From positions 62,001-126,000 of the forward strand of contig JACGCN010000044.1 of assembly GCA_014905825.1 (NCBI GenBank): a stretch of DNA of 64,000 bases. The letters are read 5' to 3'. The notes below the pieces were generated by a model that did not search any database, was not told the origin of the DNA, and worked only from the letters and a program-made list of their open reading frames with translations. A program made the position numbers and the translations under genes. Within the stretch, counting starts at the first letter, position 1. Each line of letters opens with the position of its first letter. The stretch comes from Lyophyllum atratum. Lineage: Eukaryota; Basidiomycota; Agaricomycetes; Agaricales; Lyophyllaceae. Positions 1 through 11,003 of the stretch are shown here, piece by piece.

Positions 1-640
1 GATTTGCAGAAGGAGCTTTGTGTACACGCACCAAGTCCCTTCCAAGAGGTTCTGCACGTTCCCGAAGCCTGATATCTTGGAGAACCGAAATCTGTAAATC
101 AATATCACAGAGGCCATGTCAAAGAACGGCGTACAAGATAATGATACATGGTATGGCACACTGTTGGCATAAACGTGGTCAGATTTGGTAGTGGAGGTGT
201 CAAGGTGCACAAACTTAGGATCACATGTATTGAGTCCAATGTCCTGGTACAAGGCGGATGTTAGTGGTACTATAAAGGACTGCCGGCAATATTGATGAAA
301 ATAGAAGCACCATATTGTGGCCACCTGGGGATGTGTGATGTTAGTGGACTTGTGTCAAATATTCCAATACACGCTTAGTACTTACAAGAAGCTTCAGCCC
401 ATATCCATCCTTTGGATAGTATGTGTAGTAGAAGTATGCCTGGTAGATGTACAAGTGGTAAGAGGTTGACGGAAGATGAACAGAGGCGGGGACTTACCTG
501 CAAGGTCGTAATGCCGTAGACGCTCATGGTCAACAATGCCCCTATGAACATCGCGCCTTCCATCCAACATTAGCATCCACCCGCGATCAAGAACGGACGT
601 ACAGCTCACCAAAGGTTTGGGCCATATCGAGCTGAGGCAT
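1..640 (-). pseudogene. DUF6534-like fungal membrane protein, 5' part only, possibly decayed
   Basis: The reverse strand from ATG 640 reads as three short exons with consistent phase: 640-610, 556-498 and 439-386. They give a start MPQLDMAQTF, then GAMFIGALLTMSVYGITTLQ, then AYFYYTYYPKDGYGLKLL. That is the typical first two membrane segments and the Y-P-x-D loop of the fungal DUF6534 seven-helix family. Downstream (385-1) the family's next helix (W-x-L-D-T-x-H) is not found in frame. Instead a stretch of about 110 codons without a stop runs to the window edge and does not resemble the family. Either the gene is interrupted or a splice site was missed. Function of the family is unknown. Confidence 0.4.
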
Positions 641-2066
641 ACCAGGCTCGGGATGGCTGCGGGGAACGCAGAGGGTGGTGGCCAAGAGGAAGGGCGTGTC
701 AGTGGTGCAGATGATGGAGAAGAGTCATGGACTGGACGTCGTGACCAAAAACTCCTTCGCGTCGAAAATTCCATCTGGATTTTTGGAAGACTGAGCACCT
801 TTGTATCCCGATCACATTGATCAGGGTCCTACATATGGTCCGCTCTTGATCTCGATCAATTGATCCTACATGCTTCTTTAGACTTTTGGTTAGCTCCTGT
901 GATGATACATAGCCCCATTTTCCATTCCTGACTGGTGCTCGTCGAGGCTGATTCATGCAATGCCGCCGATGTTCCCGGGTGTATACTCAAACCCAACTGG
1001 AACCGAACCAATTCTTACTGCCTGCATGGCTATCCCTTCAAGGAATGCTCGGTGCTGCCAGATTTCACCCTACGCATGTCCACATGGCGCTTCTTACGGT
1101 TAGGAGGGCTCCACTGATGCGATCCCCACACAGAAGTTCAAGGTTAGTAGTTACGGCCTAGAGCCTCGAAGTCGCATACACTGACAGTATTTCGGGGAGG
1201 CAAGGCGACTTCTTATCAGAGGGATACGACATCGAATTGGCCATTCGGTGCTTTCCAACTCCGAGGCAGATTTACACGCCAGCGACGCTCATCCGGCTTT
1301 GTGGTCACAGGTAAGAATTACGGCAACGGTGCATCTGGAACAGCTGTCATCCCGGGAACTATTGACGAAATGTGGTTTCCAGGTCAGATGAATCCTCTAT
1401 ACGCTTGCAATCTCGTCGAGAGAGAATTTGGGCTGACCGGAATAACTTCTTTTTTTGTTAGGTGCGCCTTATAACCAGTACTGATCTATATTCTGATGGT
1501 GTTGCCAAGACCACTGGGAAGTCAAAGTTTTAAGTCCAAAGTTCCGCGCAGGCCAGGCCAGGCCGCTTCACTTGACAATCTCTACTTTCCTGGTGTGTAA
1601 AAACTTATAGTAATCCCCGCGTCGAAGACAGCGACCATCTGCACTGCGTCTGACCTTTTTCTGTCCTTGCCTTCGAGAAGAAAATGGTCGGAGTCACGGT
1701 CATACTGGGTAGACACAACTTGTTGAGCGTTCCCCATGTGCCAAAGACGCACACTAGTAGCTGAGTGAAGTCAATACTTAGATCAATAAGATAATCAGTG
1801 AGATAAACCAAATTTGGACACCTGCAACAAGTCTCAGCCGCACTTCAAATACTACCTCCCTTCTCTCGATGCTTACTTGCTATACATCGAACTATCTCTG
1901 TGACGATGCTTTTCTTCGCCTCTGTACACGGCTCACATGAAGACCACTCTTTAGCCGATTCTCATCTGGCATCATTTTCACATTGATCACGCGCATGCTT
2001 CGTTGACTGGTTCGCCCCTTCTGCGGCCTGCCAGGGCCCCCGACTTCAACCACACAAAAATTCCAG
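641..2066. other. Intergenic region with no recognised gene
   Basis: No open frame here resembles a known family. One exon-like stretch on the plus strand, about 1163-1309, is open and ends at a good donor (gtaaga). It encodes a short peptide containing EGYDIELAIRCFPTPRQ, but I could not connect it to other exons. The last 150 bases before 2067 are pyrimidine-rich and are the likely promoter and leader of the paraoxonase-like gene. Confidence 0.4.
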
Positions 2067-3447
2067 ATGGTCTCAACGCGTACGCTCGCGTATCTTGTTG
2101 GCTTTATCGTGAGCGTCTCCTATCCTCAGTACCCATGCGCATGCTGATGGGCTCGTCATTATCAACCAGAGCATCGTTGTTTGGCGAAGTGGACGCGTCG
2201 CGAAAAACTCTATCCTCACCAAGCACGCCTTCCCCGAGGGCTATTACGCTCAGGGTGACTTCGATACCGACTGCGCGACTCTTAAAGGCGGCCCAGACTT
2301 GAAATACTGTGAAGACGCGACCTTCTGGGATCTCCTTGACGCCAAAGGCAAATTTGTTGATCGCGGTCTTCTGCTTAGCTGTGATGCTGGGCGCAAGTCC
2401 TGGAACACAGTCATGGGGCCTCTGAGAAACCCCGAACCTCGTGGCTCGTTATGGTTGTATGAGCCCGACGGGAAGGGAAAGAAGGGCAGAGCCGTCGCGA
2501 ATCCCTCGAAGTTGAAGCGTCTGGAATTGGCTGGATTCCCTGAGGGCCACGACTTCCACCCACTCGGCGTGGAGATCTATCCATCCTACGCTGGGAATAC
2601 CTCTAACCTCTACGTCGTTAATCACGCTCGCGCTCGCACGGTCATTGAGCAATTCACTCTATCGCCATCCTCCCCGACCGTCGCGAAATACGTCCGGACC
2701 CTCGCATCACCCTACTTCCACTCCGCAAACGCCCTTGCCCTCACCTCCCCGGACTCCTTCTACGTGACCAACGACCACCTCTTCACCCGGCGCCTCCCCT
2801 ACCTCGGGCACATCCTCCCCATCCTCGAGTCCGTATTTGCCCTCCCTCTCAGCTTCGTCTCGCACGTCACCCTCTCGCCACCCTCTTCCTCCCAGCCCCC
2901 AATCGAAACACACCAGTTCTCCGCCCTCTTCATCCCGTTCCCCAACGGAATCGCCCTATCCCCAGATGGCTCGCAAGTTGCCCTAGCGTCCACCACCCTC
3001 GGCACGATATTCATCTACTCCCGCAACCCCGCAACGAACGAGCTCACCCGCATTGACAACGTCCCCGTCCCCTTCACACCGGATAACATCCGGTATACGC
3101 ACGATGGCACCGCCCTCCTCGTTGCCGGGCACCCTCACTTCCCTACTCTCACCGCGGTTGCCGCCAACAAGACGCTGGCGGCGCCGAGCTGGGTCGTCTC
3201 GATTGACATGAGGGCATCGAAATCCGGCGCCCAACCCAAGCAGGATTTCGATAGACAGGCACCGACCTCTGCGAAGGGGAAAGTGCCGCCGGTGGCCGGC
3301 AGGGAGATCACGACGCTGTTGCAAAGCGATGGGTCCGGCTTCTCTTCTTCCTCGACCGGGCTGCAAGATCCCGTCACTGGAGAATTGTATGTTACGGGCC
3401 TGTACGCCGAGGAAGGTGTCCTCGTCTGCCATCCGTCGACATATTGA
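2067..3447 (+). CDS. Paraoxonase/arylesterase-like six-bladed beta-propeller protein
   Basis: Two exons, 2067-2108 and 2170-3447, joined by a 61-nt phase-0 intron, give about 439 residues. The intron falls inside an N-terminal hydrophobic anchor (MVSTRTLAYLVGFI then SIVVW), as in serum paraoxonases, which keep an uncleaved signal. Family landmarks follow in order: a CED motif matching the paraoxonase Glu-Asp calcium ligands, HDFHPLGVEIYP with NLYVVNHAR, SFYVTNDH (catalytic/calcium loop), FPNGIALSPDG, FTPDNIRY and AGHPHF. It ends, as paraoxonases do, with a short hydrophobic beta strand. Paraoxonases are calcium-dependent lactonases and arylesterases; the fungal substrate is not known. A downstream ATG-initiated frame also exists, but the first exon supplies the anchor and is preferred. 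Good confidence in family, moderate in the first exon. Confidence 0.88.
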
Positions 3448-3888
3448 TTGTAGCGTATTGTATTTCTTGTTAGCGATGTTGTAGTCGGGACTATACCTTG
3501 TACAAGCGCAATTCTTGGATGCAGCCTCATAACCTCGGGGCCAATACTATCATCATATATTCATTATTCATCCCATATAAGAAGTGCTACATACATAACC
3601 ATCAAAATAAAGAAAATAAAACGGGGCAATGGATCGTCAAAAATGGCTGGGGCAATCACAATCCTCTCGAAAATCGAGACAATTAAGAAAGACGGGTAGA
3701 CTGGTCGTTATGTGTGTCGCTAGTCGGAGTCGGAGGGAATAATTCATACACGGAGGCCATATGGGATGGGGGGAAGCGACACACGGTACACTGCGCTGCT
3801 ATAAATCGGAATGGGCAGAAAACAGGATAAGGCAATAGAAGATAATAGCAATGTATGACAGGACCAAAGACATGAAGGGTCGTGGGGC
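3448..3888. other. Intergenic region between convergent genes
   Basis: Shared 3' flank of the plus-strand paraoxonase-like gene and the minus-strand Bqt4-like gene. It is AT-richer than the flanking exons and contains an A-rich run near 3600-3625 suited to 3' end formation. I see no gene in it. Confidence 0.6.
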
Positions 3889-5324
3889 TCAAAGGAAGTT
3901 GGGCAGGAACGCTCTGAAAGTCGGTACAATAGTCAGTGACGAAGGCATGGCTAGGAAGGGCTTAAACTCACGCTGCACCCACTCCGAACGCAAAAACGGC
4001 CGCACCCCAAGCCAGCCGCTTCGTCCTCGGCTGGAAATCAAATCTTCCGACCCGTTTGTTGGTCGCAATTGCCCTCTCTCCAATCTCGGGCTCCTTCGGG
4101 TTGAACGGTATTGTCTTCAACTCCTCATCCTCCTCCTTCCTCGCCCTCTTCAGACCCGCCGAGGAAGCCTCAGGCTCACTCTCCATCTCCTCATCTTCAT
4201 CTTCACTCGATGCCTCCTCCTTCTTGGCCGCCTCCCTCGCAGCCCTCTCCCTCGCAGCCCTCTCCGCTTTGAGTTTTTGCACCAGGGCCTGTTGTTCAGC
4301 GATATCTTGCTCGTGAAGTTCAGATCCCGTGATGCCCTTCTCGATCACCTCCGTCTCCTCATCTACCACCGTCAGATCGGACCCGCCGGGTGTCACGACT
4401 TGTATTTCCTCTCGACGAGTCGTCTTCGTGGCTTTCGGTGTCCGTGTGACTGAGGTCAGCGGTGCGATGACCGCTGATGATCGCGGGGCAGGGCTCTTGG
4501 TACGCGACGAGCGTCGCGGTGGGAACTTCGCAGGCGAAGTGGGGGGCGACACGGGAGCGGGTGCGGGGGATGCTTCTTTCCGTCGCTTCGAAGGGTTAGG
4601 CTGGCCAGCTGTTGGTGAAGGCGTTGGGAGAGTCGCGGCAGCGTTAGAAGCTCTCGCGGGTTTGGTGGGTAGAACCTCGGCCGTTTTGGCCGGCGCACCG
4701 GATTTTGCAGATCGACGGTAGTTGGCATTTGGGTCCGGTGTTGCTTCAACGACGGCGTTGGTGAGGTCCCCCAGGCCATAGGTGTCACCTAGCGTTTGTG
4801 CAAGTTCTGGGCTTACCCATGTCCCCGCTAGACGTGTGACTGAGGGGTTCTGAGGGCCACCGTTGTTACCGGACAAATTGTAAGTGTCCTTGACCCATTG
4901 CAGCTCATTCCTCTCTTCGATGTCCGGAGCGTTAGGGAAGGCTGCCCGAAACATGGTAGTGAGGCTAACGGCTCCAGTGTCGAATCGCCGAAGGATGAAA
5001 GCATGTCCGGTGGGCTGGTGATACGATGAGAAACGTGCGTGAAGAAGATGATTTGCCATACCGTTGGTGTTTCAATTTTTAGTCTGCCAACCTGTAATAC
5101 ATGAGAGGTTGTGCATGTCTATGTTGTTGTGTACTCACCAGGATATCTTGTCCCTGGCAATTCAGGATCTGATACTTCACTGGCGGCAACGTGCCCGAGT
5201 TTACTGGTGATTCGGATCACGTTGAATAAGCTGGGCGAGAAAGAGAAGGAGAAAACGCACAGGTGACAGCGATATGTGGATTAGCATGGCGCACTGGAAG
5301 AGGTGGTCGCGGAGAAGGGCCCAT
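3889..5324 (-). CDS. KilA-N/APSES-type protein with C-terminal membrane anchor (Bqt4-like)
   Basis: Five exons with consistent phases: 5324-5261, 5203-5139, 5091-5062, 5014-3972 and 3913-3889, about 408 residues. The N-terminal 120 residues form an APSES/KilA-N-like fold: QILNCQGQDILVGRLKIETP, then GHAFILRRFDTGAVSLTTMF and the RLAGTWVSPELA block. A Pro/Ser/Lys-rich linker follows, then an acidic/basic coiled-coil stretch near residues 275-340, and a last hydrophobic segment (LAWGAAVFAFGVGAAAFLP) at the extreme C terminus. This architecture, APSES domain plus tail anchor, matches fission yeast Bqt4, an inner-nuclear-membrane protein that tethers telomeres. An ATG at 5059 also opens a frame, but starting there would delete conserved strands and read through a clean 47-nt intron. 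The Bqt4 role here is inferred from architecture only. Confidence 0.78.
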
Positions 5325-6162
5325 TGCAGAGGATTACGAGGTCGGCAGTGAAATGAGGCTGTGACTGGTGGCAGAGATAGGGGAGGACCAAAACATCAAC
5401 ATGAGCCTCAACAATAAACACTCACAAATAAGTAAACGAACGCGGAGGCCGGATCGGCGTTGTCACTGTCCCTGTCACCCTGACCATCCCAGATGACACA
5501 AGTTGAGCCTCTTGAGCTTGATTTCCTCCGCCTCGAGAAAACTATGTATGCACATACTATCAGCATGATCACTATAACGATATCCGCGCTCCGGTCTGGA
5601 ACTTGAAGGCATCCGAGACAACGTGCCGCCCGCTGCGATCCCGACCGGCCATGCAGCGATCAAGAGGCCGGCCTATAAAACTCAGGCCGAGTTTCTTAAG
5701 TACAACCACATAGGTCTACCTTAGTGGCATCTGGTTATGACTAGAACATCTCATTTCCGTAGCCCGGTGCCACGCCAGTGCTTCTATGAGGTGTCATTTC
5801 TGAACGACTTGTTTTGCTGGAGCACGCGATCAAAGCAGCTTTATCAACGCTCTCATCCCTCGATGAGAACAAGTCCAACTATCTCGTGGCTGAAACCAGT
5901 GACGGCGCCACCGCGAGCTTCTGTTACAACCACTCCCATGTGTTCTCCTCCCCGGAAAGGTAGAGGGAAGTGTGTGGGAGGGGAAGGCAGAGCAGTCTAT
6001 GCCTGGACTCGGTGAGGAAGTATGGGGACATATAGCAAATTGGGCATCTTGGTACCCAAAGGCCTCTGTAAGGCTTCAACATGATCCCAGACATATGTAA
6101 CATGCTTTCTCTTGTGAATAGGCAGCGGAGAAGACCAGAGAGACGAAGGATGCATTATTAGA
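5325..6162. other. Intergenic region with an orphan TATA box and a short coding-like block
   Basis: Holds the 5' flank of the Bqt4-like gene and the 3' flank of phosphofructokinase. On the plus strand there is a clear TATA box at 5674-5680 and an ATG at 5737. In another plus-strand frame, 5790-5963 is open for 57 codons and reads like protein (it contains LEHAIKAALSTLSSLDENKS). I could not join these into a gene and do not recognise the peptide, so it may be a gene remnant. Confidence 0.35.
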
Positions 6163-9100
6163 TTATTTTAACACGGGACGACCAGCTAATGCCTCAACCA
6201 ACTCCTTTATTCCCTCCCACCACATATTCTTTCCTCTTCGATTCTTCATATCCGCATGCTTCAGCATCACCTGCACAGGAACCCATTCGATAGAACTTTG
6301 TTGGATCGTGATAACAGCCGCACTTTCCCCCGTGGCTTGCCTCGTTTTCGCCGGCTGCTGCTGCAATAGAGCGTGGTGTCGCTCGATAAACGCCATACAC
6401 TTGAGTGACAGCCGCACAGCGCGTGCCCGGTCCATAGGCGATGGAATGCCACCTTGTAGCATATGTCCAAGGGATGCAGACCGCGCATCAAATAGTGTAC
6501 CACCCTCTTCTTTGAACATCTTCGTGATCACTTCGGTTGTGTACACAGAAGAAGCGACCTCGTTTCTAAGTTTCACGTAGATGAGCAGAAAAAGAGGCTG
6601 CGTGCAAAAAATACCCACCGAATGACGAGTCGACCTTCGGCTTTGCCTTTCTCATCTAAACCGTATCTCGTCTTCAAGAACTTGACATCTTTTCTCAACA
6701 TGTCGAGGTTTGTCCCTATCTCCGGAGTGTAGACCAGAGACGCGCCAGTCTGGGTGAAGAAATCCTTTCCAGTCAATTTGGATTGCAAGAGTGCCAGCTC
6801 CGCTCACCGCTAATGCTCCCATGGTAGCAATGTACCCGCATTTCCCTCCCTGGGTTTCGACTATGAACACCCGATTCCTGCTCGCGCTCGCACTCTGCTT
6901 GATCGCATCGCAAGCATCCACCAACGCATTCAAACTTGTGTCACTACCGAGACTGTACTCCGTCATGGGGACGTTGTTGCTGATCGTCGCAGGCAGATGC
7001 ACCATAGGGATATGAAGTGCAGGGTAATGCTTTCTTCCCTCCTCCAAGATGAGTAGCGCGCTGAAAGCCTCAAAGCCACCAATCATCATCAAGGCTTGGA
7101 AGTTAAATTCTTGGATTTTCGCAGCGACGGCACCGAGGTCGATAGAGGGCAACGCTCGGTTTGTTCCCAGCTCTGAGCCACCCCTGACCATCCAGGAATC
7201 GACTCCCAGCCAGGATAGTTCGACGACATTATCATCAAGGAGACCAAGGAATCCATTCTGTATCGCGAATGGCGTGTGCCCTTGTCGAAGGCAGTAGCGG
7301 ACGGCGGTGCGGGTGGCTGCGTTCATTCCGCCTGCAGGGGCTCCCATGCTAGACCGCGATGTCAAGATCGTTCACCTAAACATAAATTGACACATACTGC
7401 ATTATGGCTACCCGGATTCGCTGGGGAGGATACAGGGTGAGGCGAAGATTATCGATGTTTCCCCAGCCATACGCACCTGTTCTTTGGGCAAACAGGGCTC
7501 GTGTACCAAGGTCGACGTAGCGCTGAACCCCTCCAGGCTTTCGACAAACTCGGGATCTCTCAATGACATGGCCCTTTCGAAGTCCTTGTCATTGACAGCT
7601 TGCGCCACAGCCTTGGTCTAAAAGCGAAGTCAACAAAGAGACAAGGTTAGAGGATGAGCCTCGATACCATTGCAACGGCTTCCATGAGTGGAACTCGCGT
7701 GATCTTATTCTCTTGTACTCCAATCATATATGATGGCGTGTCTGGAGTAGCCTCCAGCAAGGCTGCCACAGCCTCGACTCCTTGGAGGGTAGGCTTTGGG
7801 ACTCTAGTTAGCGCACCAGCTGGTATTCCTAGAAACGACCTCACCAGGATACGGTCCCACGCGCATGGTCGTCCACCTCTCTGGGTGTGTCCCAGAGTGG
7901 TAACACGGGTATCGAGCCCAAGGCGATCACTAAGCACTCCCTTGACATATTCTGCCTTGATGGGATTGAGTTCGATGTCGATAGCTCCTTCGGCAACGAT
8001 CACGATTGTCTTGCGTTTGCCGACTTCTCGATGCTAAGATCCCAAGATGTGAACATGTTATTGTCACAAGATAGTGATTGAGACTTACGTGCTGGATGGC
8101 TGCACACATCTCGTCTTCCCAAGGCATACCCTTCGGTGGTCGTTCTGGGAGGAAGATGAAGTCTGCACCCCCGCTGCCATGCTGTGAGTCTGTGGCTTTC
8201 AAGTTGAGAAAACAAAGCTTACGCTACCCCGGCAAGGAGTGCCAACCAGCCGCAATGTCTCCCCATTACCTCAATTACGAATGCCCTCGAATGGCTGCTA
8301 GCTGTAGAGTTGATATTATCCATAGCTTCGCATATACGATGCAAGGCCGTCGGGGCGCCAATCGTCATATCTGTCATTGACATGTCATTATCGATGGACC
8401 CGACCAGGCCGACTATCTTGAGGTGAGCGTGCTGCTCGGCTTGGGCATCTGTGATTTTGGCTGTCGAAAACGAAGATCACCATACTGCGTATAGGTGGGT
8501 GGTAATAAAGCGTACCTTGGGAGCGAAGCTCTGCGATAAGTTTGGGCCATTCTGACCGGAATACGTCGGCACCCGTGAGCGAGCCATCTCCTCCACAAAC
8601 AACAAGCGCGTGAATGCCTTCTTTTATAAGGTTGTGAGCGGCGGCCAGACGACCTTCCGGGGTGCGGAAGGCGTCCGATCGCGCGGTCCCAATGAGTGTG
8701 CCTCCCTAAGAAATAGAAGGCACCTTATCAGGACAACTGAGAATCCGCACGAGATCTCACCACTCACCTCGGCAAACCAGCTACGCACATCATCCCAGCC
8801 TACTCTGACGATATAGCGACCCTTCAGCGTCCTCCCACCTGTGTAGTCTCCAGTCCCATCCTTCAGCAAGTTCCCGTCTCCAAATCGTAGGCTGTTCAGA
8901 ATATTCGAATGGGAACCTGCCCCCGCAGCGGGAACATTTGGAGGGGGATCGTCTGATCCTGTACCCTGCTTACATTCTGTGTTTCCTCTGACGAGTCCCT
9001 CATAGCCTTCACGCACGATCCACGTCTCGCAACCCCTGCGCAAAGATGCGCGTCAAAACGTAGATAAGGCATCAAGTGGGTGAAGATGGGCGAAGCCGTA

Positions 9101-9187
9101 CTTTAGGATGCCTGTTTTCACAATGGAACGCACCGCCGCATTCATCCCTGCGCTGTCTCCTCCCGATGTTAAGATGGCGATCTTCAT
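6163..9187 (-). CDS. 6-phosphofructokinase, eukaryotic two-lobe type
   Basis: Catalyses ATP-dependent phosphorylation of fructose 6-phosphate, the committed step of glycolysis, in the cytosol. Twelve exons join in phase: 9187-9102, 9035-8768, 8705-8516, 8460-8223, 8173-8089, 8033-7845, 7793-7668, 7617-7477, 7420-7398, 7348-6808, 6749-6619 and 6565-6163, about 806 residues. The N-terminal catalytic half shows [17 protein letters not shown] (ATP loop), [13 protein letters not shown], the catalytic [27 protein letters not shown] and [12 protein letters not shown]. The C-terminal regulatory half repeats the fold: [48 protein letters not shown] and [12 protein letters not shown]. One exon is only 23 nt (7420-7398). 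All expected catalytic residues are present, so the gene looks intact. The last splice position could be off by two bases. Confidence 0.98.
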
Positions 9188-10692
9188 GATGTCCGTACTG
9201 TCACGGTGTCTCCGAGGTGGATTATGATTACTTGTCGTCGATAGTTATGCGATAAAAGTGGAAATCTAGTGTCTAAGGGTCGCGTTGCTGGAGTCTTGAC
9301 TGTATCGTTGAGTCGTAGGGGCAAAGGCGTCGAGGACGAACTTGAATCGATGTCCTGCCGCTGTTTGAGTGGAGGTTTCACTTGCCCAAGGTAAATGCCG
9401 CCTCACCTAATTTGATTCCGTGCATAGTTGTGATCGATATCAATCATTTCGATTCTAGCCTAATACGTCCTCCACATTCTCGAGCTTGTTCGTAGTGTGT
9501 CTGCAAGCCATAGGAAGCAGGCTCTACGGTCGCCGGGGAAGTAATGTCAGTATCCGCGGGAAGGAATTCCACTTTGGTCTACGTCACGGCGAGAATGGCA
9601 GGCTTAGGTAGCCACTGAGTGGTACTCAAAGACGGGCCACAACTTCCAACTGCGGGTATGTCACAAGGTTGCTGGCATGCGGGTCATGTTTCGCATCCTA
9701 ACTCTATAATCGCGGCGATGCTGCTGACAGGCTCAAGCTGTGATATTTTCAGTCCAAACATCGTAGGTCCCAGATGCCACTCATTGGCCATGCATGACAC
9801 CGGTGACATCCAGTCATATGGCTCTCACTGATCCTGGGGAGGTATTCGCAAAGCTCAAAATAATTCGGTTTCATCGATGCTGGACGAGTCTCAAATCGCT
9901 GGTGGTTTCGAAGGATAAATCCGCTTCTCTGAGCTCTTTGAGATGCAGCACCTCGTGCGCCTTGGATGAGGCGATACTCTCTGGGACGCCGGAATATTAT
10001 TATGTCTGTAGCTCGCCAGTTCCGAAGACTTAAGGTTCATGTGCACCCGCCATGCGCCACCTCGTCCACATCTCCTTCGCTCAAGTGTAGCCGTCGCTTC
10101 CAAGTTCCTGAACACTTTTTCTATTAAAACCGCACGTACGCATCCTCCAGGCGCCTTCGAGGGACTAGCTCTTGCTCGCTCGCAGATATCCCCATAATTT
10201 GGGCTGGTTGATTATTCGCGTGAAGTAGCCCCCGTGCTCGGATTTGTACTGTAAGAGGCCGGCTTCATCGTCCTTTCTTCCGATGCTGATGATACGTATT
10301 TATAGCGGACTTCAGTGTTTGAAACTGAAGCGTGTATCAAAACCATCATCATGGGATCCGTACAAGCCCATTGTGGGCGTTAAGTGGGCGCCGTAATTTT
10401 GGGTCTATCTCTCCGAGTCCCACCTCGACAATTTACTTCATTCAATCTGCCTTCGTACCAGCCTCGTTATCCACCTATTTGGTTTTACTTGTCTATGCTC
10501 CTGTCCAAGAAAAATCACCATTGTTCCTGCTCAGTCTGGGAATCTTCATTCCTCTGCTCGGGGAGTCACGGTGATGGATCAGGATCACCGTATGAACCCC
10601 CGACGATGCGATAAGGAATCACATATTGCAAATCGCACCTGCTCGTAGCAGCATGCCCCGCGTACGCGGCGCCTAAGCAATTTGGGCTGCGT

Positions 10693-10730
10693 GTATCGCC
10701 GTTGATCAGTGGTATCGCCGTTGATCAGTG
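10693..10730. repeat. Perfect 19-bp tandem duplication
   Basis: The unit gtatcgccgttgatcagtg occurs twice head to tail, at 10693-10711 and 10712-10730, with no mismatch. It lies about 190 bp upstream of the TATA box of the MFS transporter. Each unit contains the palindrome tgatca. It may be a duplicated regulatory site or a simple replication slip. Confidence 0.85.
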
Positions 10731-10914
10731 TTTAAACCGGTGAGTTCCACCTCTCGAAAGTCCTTCGTCCTAGAGATATGATTCTTTCGGCGGAGATGCA
10801 CTCCCGATCAAGAGGGCAGGGGCACAGATTTGATCCTCGTGTTTCTCGAAAGCGAAGTGGGAGGTGTCCTTCAAGGCTGTACTCCGTTATCACACCGGTG
10901 GTCGTTTCGAAACA

Positions 10915-10922
10915 TATATAAA
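10915..10922 (+). promoter_or_regulatory. TATA box of the MCT-type transporter
   Basis: The string tatataaa sits 82 bp upstream of the proposed start codon at 11004, a usual distance for a fungal TATA element plus a short leader. Confidence 0.6.
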
Positions 10923-11003
10923 TCGCCCAACTCTACGCATTCTCGTCTAACAGTAACAGACCAGTGGTCAAAACAACACACAATTCTTCACCCCTTTCTC
11001 AAA

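Larger units (their letters stand above)
9188..11003. other. Long intergenic region, promoters on both sides
   Basis: Divergent spacer between phosphofructokinase (minus) and the MFS transporter (plus). No open frame resembles a known protein. Visible structure is a perfect 19-bp tandem repeat at 10693-10730 and a TATA box at 10915-10922, both placed to serve the transporter. I see nothing else I can support. Confidence 0.55.

Noticed and set aside
5014..5059. ATG at 5059 as start of the Bqt4-like gene
   Set aside because: It lies within a clean 47-nt intron. Upstream exons give conserved strands and a better start at 5324.
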